A DNA stretch of 64,000 nucleotides from Lutjanus erythropterus (Eukaryota > Chordata > Actinopteri > Lutjaniformes > Lutjanidae): assembly GCA_020091685.1 (NCBI GenBank), contig CM034602.1, positions 1,734,936 through 1,798,935 of the forward strand. The letters run 5' to 3'. Shown piece by piece: positions 35,538-45,570 of this stretch; the first letter of the stretch is position 1, and every line of letters starts with the position of its first letter. The notes beneath the pieces are model-generated. The model searched no databases and was not told where the DNA came from. It saw nothing but the letters and a program-made list of their open reading frames with translations. The translations under genes were made by a program, and so were the position numbers.

Positions 35538-36473
35538 ATGGAGGGCCTGCAGTGGAGCAGCGGTGACCCCTCCCTGCCACCGTCGGTGTGCAGCCTGCCC
35601 TGCCGCACCGGCGAGAGGAAGAAGGTGGTGAAGGGCGTCCCGTGCTGCTGGCACTGCGAGCGCTGCGAAGGGTACCACTTCCAGGCCAGCGAGTTCACCT
35701 GCGAGATCTGCCCCTACGAGAAAAGACCCAACCAGAACCGCACAGGCTGCCAACCAATCCCCATCATCAAGCTGGAGTGGCACTCGCCCTGGGCGCTGTT
35801 ACCCGTCTTTATCTCTGTTCTGGGCATCATCGCCACCACGTTCGTCATCGTCACCTTCATCCGCTACAATGACACGCCCATTGTTCGTGCCTCGGGGCGG
35901 GAGATGAGCTACGTGCTGCTGACGGGCATCTTCCTGTGTTACATCATCACCTTCCCCATGATCGCAGCACCTGACGTCGTCGTTTGCTCCTTCCGCCGCA
36001 TCTTCCTCGGCCTCGGCATGTGCTTCAGCTACGCCGCGCTGCTCACCAAGACCAACCGCATCCACCGCATCTTCGAGCAGGGCAAGAAGGCGGTGACGGC
36101 GCCGCGCTTCATCTCACCAGCCTCTCAACTGGTCATCACCTTCTCGCTCATCTCAGTCCAGCTGCTGGGTGTCCTGGTGTGGTTCGCCGCCGACCCGCCG
36201 CACACTTTCGTGGACTACGGTGAGCAGCGCACGCAGGATCCCGAGAACGCCCGCGGCGTCCTCAAGTGTGACATCTCCGACCTGTCGCTCATCTGCTCGC
36301 TGGGATACAGCATCCTCTTGATGGTCACATGCACTGTTTACGCCATCAAGACGCGCGGTGTCCCAGAGACCTTCAACGAGGCCAAACCCATTGGATTTAC
36401 TATGTACACAACCTGCATCATCTGGCTCGCCTTCATCCCCATCTTCTTTGGCACGGCGCAGTCAGCGGAGCGG
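35538..36473 (+). CDS. grm8: grm8 coding exon, cysteine-rich domain and TM1-TM6 (936 nt)
   Basis: This 312-codon exon is in phase 0 at both ends (CCCCTCAG acceptor, CGG|GTGAGT donor). Counting from its first residue, nine cysteines (18, 22, 36, 37, 40, 43, 55, 58, 71) form the class C cysteine-rich linker, with an N-glycosylation site at N67. The membrane segments are about TM1 85-107, TM2 122-142, TM3 151-170, TM4 197-217, TM5 247-269 and TM6 283-304. C150 at the top of TM3 and C244 (VLKCDISD) form the family disulfide. The second intracellular loop [14 protein letters not shown] and the third loop [14 protein letters not shown], which contact G protein, are intact. [11 protein letters not shown] and DYGEQRT favour GRM8 over GRM4 and GRM7. 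One oddity is a proline at residue 140 in TM2 where leucine is usual. Several open frames on other strands are shadows of this GC-rich exon. Confidence 0.97.
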
Positions 36474-37004
36474 GTGAGTGAGCTAAATAATGCACTGACA
36501 TGTTTTATGTAGTGTTCAGTCCTTCATAAATGGAAACACACACTGTCAGCAGCATCTATATTTACTCACACACACTCATGTACTGTATGTTTTTGTGTGT
36601 CACTGATGACAGCATGTTGAAATCCTGCAGTTTGTGAGGTTGAAGGTCAGAGCGCTGATGGAATCTCATGTTGCACATGTCATCTTGAATCAAATTTATT
36701 TTTATTTTAGTCATTTTTGAAACAATGATTTCACATAGAAGTAGACCAAAGCAGTGTGTCATTTTTATCCAGTGACTGTTGATTTCGCCAGCTGAGATGG
36801 AAAATGTTTCTGGCAGATTGTACAAGTAGTAGTTAGTAAATTATTAACATTAGCTTTGTGAGTTGGTCAAAAAGCCGATTGTAAAAGTAAAACACTTACA
36901 AAGGATCTAATAAACATTTGACAGCTACTTACATCAGATCATACTATCAGACTGAAACTCTACTGAAAAAAAAAGTAAGCATCCTTACCATCTGTATTAC
37001 TGTA

Positions 37005-37326
37005 GTTCACCCAAAAACTGAAAATTCAGTCATTATTTACTCGCCCTCATGCCGTTTGAAGGTAGGATTTAAGTTTTTAATCCACAAAACACTGCTGGAG
37101 TTTCACAGGAAGATGGAAAAAAACAAACTAACAAACAAAAAACAACATAAAAAACCTCCATGCTGCTCATCTGGTGTTATCCAAGTCTCCTAAAGTCCCA
37201 ACTGCTGTTTTCCTGTGAAACTCCAGCAGCGTTTCGCAGACTAACAAAATAAACCCCACCCTCAATCGACATGTGGGTGAGTAGATAATGACGGAATTTT
37301 CATTTTTGGGTGAAGTATCCCTTTAG
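37005..37326. mobile_element. Foldback MITE, about 320 bp
   Basis: The left end 37005-37052 (TTCACCCAAAAACTGAAAAT then TCAGTCATTATTTACTCGCC) is the near reverse complement of 37270-37326 (GTGAGTAGATAATGACGGAA then TTTTCATTTTTGGGTGAAG). A second inverted pair lies inside it: 37088-37111 and 37210-37233 match at all but about one base. The whole element can therefore fold on itself. This is a well-known teleost foldback repeat type. Target duplications are not evident. Confidence 0.88.
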
Positions 37327-37664
37327 GAACAGGATAGTTGACTATTCAGTCTATTGAGAATCGCTCAACTGATGCATATGCCAGTTTTGTATTTTCTGGG
37401 ATTACATCTGCAGTATGTGGTCCACTGAATATACACAGCAGTGTTTCTAACGCTGGTTCCACTCACAAGTTCCCGTTTGGCTCATAGACAGATTTGTAAA
37501 ATGCTTTTCTCCCATCAAGGAAATTTTTACAAATATAATACTTCCATGCATCAAAAATTCATAACAGAAATAGTAATTATAGACATTATTTGCAGTTCGA
37601 GTTGTCCTGTCAACAGTTTTACAGATGTGCCAAATGCTAGCTAGTACTAGCTTGTACTGTGCCA

Positions 37665-37835
37665 CACTGGCGCGATGGTAAGCACTTTTGCTTCACAGCA
37701 CAAAGGTCCGATTTGGTTTGAATCGGGCAGGGCTTTTCTGGGTGGAGTTTGCATGATCTCCTTGCATCAAAAATGTGTGTGCTGGGTCAATTCTCCAATC
37801 AGCACCTGACCAGAGCGCTGGCTTACAGCAGGAGT
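37665..37835 (+). mobile_element. Old copy of the SINE seen at 42188
   Basis: GCGCGATGGTAAGCAC, GCTTCACAGCACAAAGGTCC, GGCAGGGCTTTTCTGGGTGG and AGTTTGCATGATCTCC occur in the same order as in the intact copy at 42188 (GCCTCACAGCAAGAAGGTCC, GGCAGGGCCTTTCTGTGCGG, AGTTTGCATGTTCTCC). The 3' half has decayed. Confidence 0.78.
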
Positions 37836-38834
37836 TGATCCACAGACGCCGCACATCATCTACCCACTGTTTTTAATCCTAAAATGCATTAAATGCATAG
37901 ATTCAATCTCACCGTTTACTCACTCTTTGGATACTGAGTGTATCTCTTAGAAAGACTTTATAAATACTAAAGCTTAATGAGGACTGGACTTCTGGAGTGC
38001 TGTGAACACTCACACTTAAATGCTAATAGTCAATAAATTTGTCCAAACTGAAGGCTGGCTGCTTGAGCAAACCTAAAACTAAAAATCACTGTTTTCTGTC
38101 TCTTCAAAGGTTAAACACAGAGCTTTACTTGGTTTTAAAGACATTCTGACTCTGTGAACCAGAGTTCATACACTCTTCTGACTTACTGATTGATGATTGA
38201 TTAGTTTCTGATCACCACAGGCACAAGCCCAGTCTGCTCTGCAGCCTCTCAACACAAAACTAATTAGAGCAGAATTAAATTTAGCACATTCAGACAACAG
38301 TTTTTGGGTTGAGTTTGCTGTAAGTGAGCTGCCAGATGGAGGATTTTGCTCATTATCATGTCTGTGGGGAGATCTAGAGGACAGGTGGAGCGATTCACTG
38401 AGATTTACTCTAAATATAGTTTGTCAGTCTTTTCTCCTGCTACTGTTCAGTTACTGAGGATATGAAGATGAACTTTTTTTTTAAGCAAGAACTCCACAAA
38501 ACTGATAATGACCCTGATTTGGACAACATGGGGCTTTGAAACTAACAGGAGCTGATCTGAAGAGTTTAGGACAGGTCAGACTTCACGTCCACACAAAGTT
38601 ACTAAAATCATCCTTTGAAAATCAAGTCAAAGTGATTTTCACATTTGTCTTTCCTTAAAGCATAATGCCAACAAGTTTGATTAAAAGCTGAGACAAAAGT
38701 CGTACCAAGACACAATTCGCCCTTTTCCAGATGCAGGAGCTTAAGTTGTAACCGTAGCAACAAACTGGGATGTTTCAGGTAAACATCAGTAAAATGGCGA
38801 CTGTTGTTCTGTCTGTAGGTTGGCTGGCTGGTCG

Positions 38835-39110
38835 GTCCAAATGCATTTTAGATGGATTGCCATGAACTGTTGTAAAAACATGCATGGAGCCCAGAGGAAG
38901 ACGTCCTCTGGCTTTGGGGATCCCTTGATTTTTCCCAATAAATTCCCCCATGAGTTTTTTTTTTTTTTTTTTTTGGGGGGGGGAAATGTTTCAACAACTA
39001 TTAGATGGATTGCCATGAAATTTTGCACGGACCAGATGGGGTTTGCTCTGTCGAGATGGAAATATAAGATGTTTACACTTTTCATGATCCTGATGAAATG
39101 ATTCTTCCTG
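38835..39110 (+). repeat. Two-unit dispersed repeat, period 153 bp
   Basis: AGATGGATTGCCATGAA occurs at 38850 and 39003. The units include a CCCAGAGGAAGACGTCCTCT segment and a CTTTGGGGATCCCTTGATTT segment, which I recognise from a common fish tandem repeat. A homopolymer tract lies inside it. Confidence 0.75.
38955..38983. repeat. Homopolymer T20 followed by G9
   Basis: Twenty T are followed directly by nine G. Lengths of such runs are unreliable in assembled sequence. Confidence 0.9.
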
Positions 39111-39189
39111 TCCATATTGCTTGACAGTTAATTCTTGACCTTGCAAACAGCACTGACCAAACAGTTCAAACTTAGTGTACTGATGAGAT

Positions 39190-39855
39190 CACTGAAATAT
39201 TACTCAACTACAAGTAGAACTACTGGTCAAGTATTAGTTTCTTTTTAACCGTCCATATGTCCTGGTTTTCATGGGTCCGTTTGTGATCAAATAGCTTTAC
39301 TGGCTACAAAATGTAGATGAAAGATTTGGATATTAATTCAAAATGTACTCATTTGTACTTTAAGCCAGAAACTCCATTCAAACCTTATAATGTCCCACAT
39401 CTCTAATACATTATGAAGCTAATTCAACTTTTAAATTTCATTTGTATGAATTAGACCATTTCCCACTATTCTGACACTTCATATTTCTTCAGCTGCTTCT
39501 ACATACAAAATTATTAAAGCCACCAATTCTGTTTGGCATCAGCTCTTCAACAAGTCTTTAAATATGCAACATCTTTCATACATTCTTGATATTATTCAAT
39601 TTTTTAAAACCAGCAATGCAATTTAGCATCAGCTTTTCAATAGCCAGCATTCACACCCACAGTTTATTTAGAAACTTCCTCCTCTAATTCAAATTGAGCT
39701 CAAGATTCACCTATACATTTAAGTAACTAAGTAGATTATATAATGAAATGCAGGTAACTAAAAGTAAAAGACTGAATAAAAGCACAAGTACCCCCAAAAA
39801 AGACTCAGTTACAGTAATTTGAGTGGTTGTAATCAGCTACTTGCACCACTGTAAA
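39190..39855. mobile_element. Probable diverged interspersed repeat
   Basis: The right part (about 39715-39855) has TTTAAGTAACTAAGTAGATT, AAAAGCACAAGTACC, GTTACAGTAATTTGAGTGGT and GCTACTTGCACCACTG. The ending recurs as TTACTTCCATCACTG at 20799 and TTACTTTCCAGCACTG near 34962. I know such AAGTA-rich elements ending in CCACCACTG from many fish genomes. The left boundary is a guess. Confidence 0.45.
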
Positions 39856-39959
39856 TAATAACTATTGGAGAAAAATACTGTACATTTAGCAGCAACAGAG
39901 ATAATTACACAGTGATTTAAAAGGTGCAAGTAGAAGAAGGTGCAAAGTGAAACCACAGA

Positions 39960-40430
39960 AGATGTTCAAGTTCATAGCATTTATTGTCATATGCACAGTT
40001 AAAAACAAGTTTCCCTGTACAGTGAAATTCTTCCTTTGACTTCCAGTCTGAGCATAAAAGTGAAGAAAGTAAAAAAAATGAAAGTATCACTTTAAAGACA
40101 GACATCAAACATAAATAATGATATCAGGAGATCACTACAATGCAATGCCTGTTATATACAAATGTCCAATATACAATAAATGGTATCAGAAACTGTGCAA
40201 TGTAGCATGGACTATAATGTCCTCAGGAATGAAGGAGCCTTGAGCTTCTGAACCGAGGGACCCAGAGGACAGAAGGTGGATCGGCCTGGATGGAGGTGGT
40301 CTCTCTGATCAGGTGTCTGTCATACTGAGTGAAGAGACTGAGCTTGGACCCTGTGATCTTAGAGGTCCACTCTGACCACTCTGTCCAGCTTTATCTTACT
40401 CCTCACCTTAAGATCCACAAACCAGCAGAC
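39960..40430 (-). pseudogene. LINE 3' end, minus strand (decayed)
   Basis: Read on the minus strand, the segment ends in AATTTCACTGTACAGGGAAA, CTTGTTTTTAACTGTGCATA and TGACAATAAATGC, a 3' tail I recognise from teleost non-LTR retrotransposons. Upstream on the same strand, 40240-40300 resembles the C-terminal coding end with a PSVLWVPRFRSSRLL-like reading broken by stops. The copy is short, 5'-truncated and not functional. Confidence 0.55.
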
Positions 40431-41809
40431 CAGTACAAAAGTTAAAATCAGTTCAGTGACACATCTATAAATCAGACTCATGAGCGTTTTATCAACAATA
40501 AAAGACTGAGGCTTCGTCTCTGTTGTGCTCTTCAGTGGATGGTGTTTCTGTTCTCCTCCTCTTCCTCCTCCTCCTAATTGTGCTGAGTTATTTTTAGGTT
40601 GCTGACAGTCTCTACTGTTTTGTCTGCAGTGACAGTCTGAGATGCAGTGGATGGGTTTTTTCCATAATCAATCAGCCGATGTAACCGCTGTATGTTAGCT
40701 GCAAACCAGCTACCAACAGACACACTGAACACGTGTGCCTGTGTGCTCAAGTTGAAACATTTTTAATCAGAACAAATGTGTCTTCATGTCCCATTTAGAG
40801 TAAAATAGATAATAAAGCAGGCTACGTTTTAGGATGGAACTACCTTGCCACTGACAAGTCATTCTTAGTGAGGTCCTTCAGTACAACATCAAACTGTCAA
40901 ACTAGACTGTATTGATCAAATATGAATCAAGGTTCTGTTACTGCATTGTCTATTTCTCACTTAAAATGTTTTCAGAAACATCATTTAGTTTACTGTTGAG
41001 CTGTAATACGAGAAAAATGCTTCATACATCCATGAAAAGATCACGATCACCAGGCTGTTGCCATCGTGTTTATGGTTTCCAACAGAGTCTCGCAAAAGTC
41101 AGATCAAACTGTAAAACTAGGCTGATCAAAGATGGAACAAGATTCTGTTGCTACTAGAGGTAAGAATCTCTTGGTACCTCATGATTTGATTCAATTTTGA
41201 TTCAGAGAATTATGATGCAATGACAAACGATTCTTGACGCATCTTGACGTGTCAAAATTTTGAGCTTTTCAGCCACGGTTAGTCAGTCGGATTGTATCTG
41301 TGTGCAGCTGCTCACGTTCAGCCGTCCTCAACAAAACCTCAAGAAGTGGCAGAGTTTAGACATAAACATGATGCATATGTTACATTTCATTTTGTCCGAT
41401 TAAATTCAGAATCTATTCTTGACTGAATGAAGAGTAAAGGGAACAATTTTCAGTCTCTTCTCCGGTTTCCCTGAAATACAATATGAAACATAACTGGCAA
41501 TTAAATGGTCCACAGCCTTTTTATTTGAAGACATAAACTTCATTAATTAATGGATTAATTAATTTGAAAGCATCCTACAGTCTCCTGCCTGTATGAGAGT
41601 AACAAGTTGAGGGGGGGTGGACTGCACTCTCTCTCCAGCAGAGGAGAGCAGCTTTTAAACACATCGCTGCCCAGGATGTAGAGCAGGTACAGAGTTTTTC
41701 AGGTGAATCAGACTGAACAGACTGAACACAGAGCGATTTGGTTTGTTAAAGCTGCTCGCTGCTCTGATCCGCTCTCTGGGTGATGGCGTGAAAAGTATTC
41801 ACAGTACAT

Positions 41810-42120
41810 TAGGGATGAACGATTTTGAAGAAAAACCTAATTGCAGTTATTTTGACTGATATTGCATGTGCGATATGATTTGCAACATTAGAGGAAAGGA
41901 TCATTTTCACATCATTATTCTCACTTTCATTAAAAAACACATTAAAACGATTATGCTTTGCTTCCTTATGTTTTTTTCAGGGATCTGTAAGAAACAGATG
42001 TTTGCTGAAGTCCTGAACCTCTGCAGCAATTTAAAATTGTACTCGCCTTTAACGAATATTGCACATCCTGCTATTTGAAAATTGCCACATTACAATTTTG
42101 ATAAAATTTGTTCAGCCCTA
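41810..42120. mobile_element. hAT-type MITE, 311 bp, with 8 bp target duplication
   Basis: The terminal inverted repeats are TAGGGATGAAC (from 41810) and GTTCAGCCCTA (ending 42120), matching at 10 of 11 positions. The flanks carry a perfect 8 bp direct repeat, CAGTACAT, at 41802-41809 and 42121-42128. TAGGG-type ends with an 8 bp duplication are the signature of hAT transposons. There is no transposase; the 70 residue frame at 41866-42078 is a chance frame inside the element. It was presumably mobilised in trans. Confidence 0.88.
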
Positions 42121-42187
42121 CAGTACATTTATTGTTCATCTCACAAGCGCAGTTATTTAGGAACTAAATCAAAACATGATTGCAGCC

Positions 42188-42554
42188 GGGCGGCACGGTG
42201 GTGCAGTGGTCAGCACTGCCGCCTCACAGCAAGAAGGTCCTGAGTTCGATCCCCCGGCTTGCTGGGGCAGGGCCTTTCTGTGCGGAGTTTGCATGTTCTC
42301 CCCGTGTCTGCGTGGGTTCTCTCCGGGTTCTCCGGCTTCCTCCCACAGTCCAAAGACATGCATGCAGGTTAATTGGTGACTCTAAATTGCCCGTAGGTGT
42401 GAGTGTCAGTGTGAGTGGTTGTCTGTCTATGTGTCAGAGCTGCGATGAACTGGCGACTTGTCCAGGGTGAACCCCGCCTCTCGCCCAATGTCAGCTGGGA
42501 TAGACTCCAGCAGCCCGCAACCCTTACCCTTACAGAAAATTAATGAATGAATGA
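42188..42554 (+). mobile_element. Full-length tRNA-derived SINE with target duplication
   Basis: The head GGGCGGCACGGTGGTGCAGT carries an A-box-like segment, and GGTCCTGAGTTCGATCCC (42237-42254) a B box of the RNA polymerase III promoter. A conserved body follows (GAGTTTGCATGTTCTCCCCG; TCCCACAGTCCAAAGACATG; CTGGGATAGACTCCAGC) and a TGAATGAATGAATG tail. A 12 bp target duplication flanks it: ATGATTGCAGCC at 42176-42187 and ATGATTGCAACC at 42555-42566, one mismatch. This repeat is abundant in percomorph fish. Small frames of 64-96 residues across it are artefacts. Confidence 0.92.
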
Positions 42555-42737
42555 ATGATTGCAACCGCTGCCTTTTGAGAAAATGAAGTACATCTGTTAA
42601 CATCATGTTAATTGACATTTAGAAAACTGATTTCTGACGAATCGGTCAATTCAGAATCTTTTCCACTTCTGCATACCTAGTTAATGTTTTGCCTTTTTTT
42701 GCTTTAAAAGTTTCCAGAAACATTATTTAGCGCTCTG

Positions 42738-42850
42738 GCCCAGTTGCCACTCTCTCTCGTCGGTACTGCACATGCCATGGTTGCAAAAAACCAAGATGGC
42801 AACCCTTGGAAAAACTTGATTCTTCAAAATGGTTGTCCATAAACCAGCCA
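42738..42850 (+). repeat. Dispersed repeat, inverted partner of 56205-56330
   Basis: GTCGGTACTGCACATGCC, AAACCAAGATGGCAACCCTT and TTCAAAATGGTTGTCCATAA match the reverse complement of 56205-56330 (GTCAGTACTGTGCATCC, AAACAAGATGGCAACCCTG, TTCAAAACAGTCGTCC). The AAGATGGC..CCCT block is familiar from a common percomorph repeat. Confidence 0.72.
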
Positions 42851-43984
42851 TTCAGCTGTCTACGCAGAGGACCCTGGGTAAAGATAAAGAAAAGAAAGAC
42901 CAAGAAGGACGTCCACATCTGACACCAGAGACCATCTTCTAACACTAAAAAGGGTCTACAGTCCCTCCCTGAACGTGTGGCTGATGGACCACACTGACCT
43001 ACAAAGGAAAAAGACAAGACTTTCCCAGAGTGCAGAGCTGAGAAAACTTTAAACTTTAAAGTTTAAAGTAGTCCAGCCAAAATAGTTTCAGGCAGCTCTT
43101 TGGATATGAGGCAGTTTAACTCCCACCTGAACCAGTTCCAGTTGCTGATAAAGGCTCAGATGCAGCCAGGGAGAGGAAGACAGTGGGCACCAAAAGCCCT
43201 AAAAAGCTGGTAGACTTCAGCTCAGGTTATTTTGTTACACAGCCTGAAGAACGACCGAGTATCTGACACGTTCAGGTTTCTTCTGCTCTGATAAGGACTA
43301 GAAATGTCCGACAGTGGTTTCAGTTTTACCTTGGGTTATTTTTACCCAGAGAAATGACTAACGCAGCAGATTTGGCCTGAACATTCAGACATGCTCAGAT
43401 GAAGATTACATCACTGTCCCCAAAACAGAGTGAGGTGTCACATCAAGCAGCCGGCGGCGCTTTTACCCCGAGGCTTCACAGAATAGACGTCTGCAGACAG
43501 AAGCCACTTCTTCTGCAACAGATCTCGAGTTTTTACTGAAAACTGCAGCCAGAGACAGAATACATTTGACTCAGAAGAACATTTCCTCATTCATTATACA
43601 GAGGAAACTGAAATTTATTGTGTGTTTTTCTAATCACACAGCAGACAGACTGTTTGTTTCAAGACCTTGAAGCTTCCACACTGTTGTGGAGAGAAACACA
43701 ACAAACACCCCAGGCCTTCTTATTCATTATTCACTGAACACTGTTTGTGTGTTCTGTTTGACTCCTGCAGCACAAACTGACCCGTCCGGCTCGTAAACCT
43801 GTGAATAATGTGGTGGATTTCACATAATCAGAACAGGTGAATCAATAAACACCTGTTCATCAAGACAACATTTAAAAATTAAATCCACGTCCACTTTCAG
43901 TAACGTCTGAGTTGATTTATGCAGCAAAACCATTCAGCCCATAACTGTTCTGCTGCCTCAATAAGTGATGATTTTAAAATATCT

Positions 43985-44665
43985 TTGTATGGAAATGATG
44001 AGCTGAAGATGAAAGTGTCAGAAAACAGCTTTTACTGAAGCTGAAGGCCTGAAAGAGATGCTAACCGTTGAAGTTTAAATGACAGTTTAAAACATGTTAA
44101 ATTTCTAAATAAGATTGAAGTCTTAGTTTAAGTTTATCAGTGAATGAAAAGAGTTTTTTTAAGAGTAACCACTGAGTAGATTTGCAGGATCAGTTGAAGT
44201 TAAAGTGCTGAAACGAGTTGAAACGTCAGTTGAAGCTGAAGTGTGATAGTGACAGCGGTTGGAGTAAAATGTTTATGAGAATCAGCGTTGATTTTATTGT
44301 ACTTCTGGAAACAATAGGCGCACAGCTTCCTTTATTTTTGCTGCTTTGTAGTAGTTTGTACTGCTTGCATTAAGAGTAAAATGTGCATGTTCTCACTGCT
44401 GAAAATCTGCCATTGAAACATTTATCTTAACATGTTGAGTCTGAAGTTTTTCCTGAAGTGATTCGTCCAGGAGTCAGCACTGAATGAAGCTGAAGTGAAA
44501 GTGTTGAATGAACTGAAGGTTCAAAGGTCAAAGCTGATTGAAGGTGAATTGCTGTAGGAAGTTAAAATGGCACTGAAAGTGGTGGTTAAATGCAGAAAGA
44601 CGAAGTATCAGGTGAAGTGAGAATAATAGCTATTGAAGTGGAGGTGTAAATTGAAGTGTAATCAT
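43985..44665 (+). repeat. Degenerate GAAG-rich minisatellite
   Basis: Variants of GTTGAAGTTAAAGTGCTGAA and GAAGCTGAAGTGAAAGTGTT recur irregularly through about 680 bp (for example near 44195, 44230, 44485 and 44615). The pattern continues at 45440-45570. The unit is about 20-24 bp, heavily mutated. Confidence 0.7.
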
Positions 44666-45439
44666 GAGTACAGCCATGTTGCCCTGTATGCACACTGAGC
44701 AGGTTGCATATGGCCCCACAAATTACAAAAGGGCCCTGCCTCTTCCTCGTGTCAAACTGTGTGTCAGTGTTTCCAATGTCAGTGAAAGACGCTGAAGCAG
44801 AACTATCCTTCTGGTCACAAAAAAAAGAGAGATGGAACTGCAAGAACAGCAGTCAGGTAGACTTGTTTTCTCTCCTCCAAGTCTGATGTCAGCAGGTAAC
44901 AGTAATATTAAATCTATGTGCTAGCGTACAGTGCATCTCTGTCCAGCCTGTCTGTCTTGCAGTGCATTTCTTGTCTCACTGTCTCTGTCTTGCTTGCTTG
45001 CAGCCACTTCCTGGGCTGTTCTGTGACTTTGTACCTGACAGAAGTGAGAGTGAAACGCAACTATTTATTACGTTTGATTTAACGCTGGCGTGCAACAGTG
45101 TTTATATCCTGCAGCTCAGAAAAGATAAACGTGTTCATATGAGCACGCACGAAATGAAACTTACAATTTCCAGCTGCAGCCTCTGTGGGACGAGTGCAGA
45201 CAGTGTATAGACATGATGGCACGCGTCACAGACTCCCATAATTTTAAAACAAGACATGGTGATGCAACTCTGGATTAATGCAAGACAAAAAGAAATGGAT
45301 GGACACTGACTACTGATTAAATATTGAATTTAAAATGAATTATTTCACTGGACTAATTATCAGGCAGCATATATTTGATTATTTTTTACATTTCATATAA
45401 GTCAATATTTACTTTTCTTCAGATTCAGTGCTTTGCCAA

Positions 45440-45570
45440 TGAGTGAAGATGGAAATATCGTTTGAAGTGAAAATGATCTATAGTGAAGTTAAAGTTAAAG
45501 GAAGTTGAGGTGAAAGTGCTGAAGATTCAGTCAAAGGTTCAGCACTGAATGCAGTTAAAGAAAACTGAAA
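45440..45570 (+). repeat. Second block of the GAAG-rich minisatellite
   Basis: GTTTGAAGTGAAAATG, GTGAAGTTAAAGTTAAAGG and GAGGTGAAAGTGCTGAAG repeat the 43985 motif. CAGCACTGAATG occurs both here (about 45541) and at 44476. Confidence 0.65.

Noticed and set aside
35454..36223. Several 79-109 residue frames on both strands across the TM exon
   Set aside because: They are shadows of a GC-rich coding exon, and only the receptor frame shows conserved motifs.
36474..36512. Continuation of the large exon to a stop at 36512, suggesting a receptor ending before TM7
   Set aside because: A strong GTGAGT donor sits at 36474 and the family splice phase is preserved with the exon at 58638. The extra 12 codons are intron read-through.
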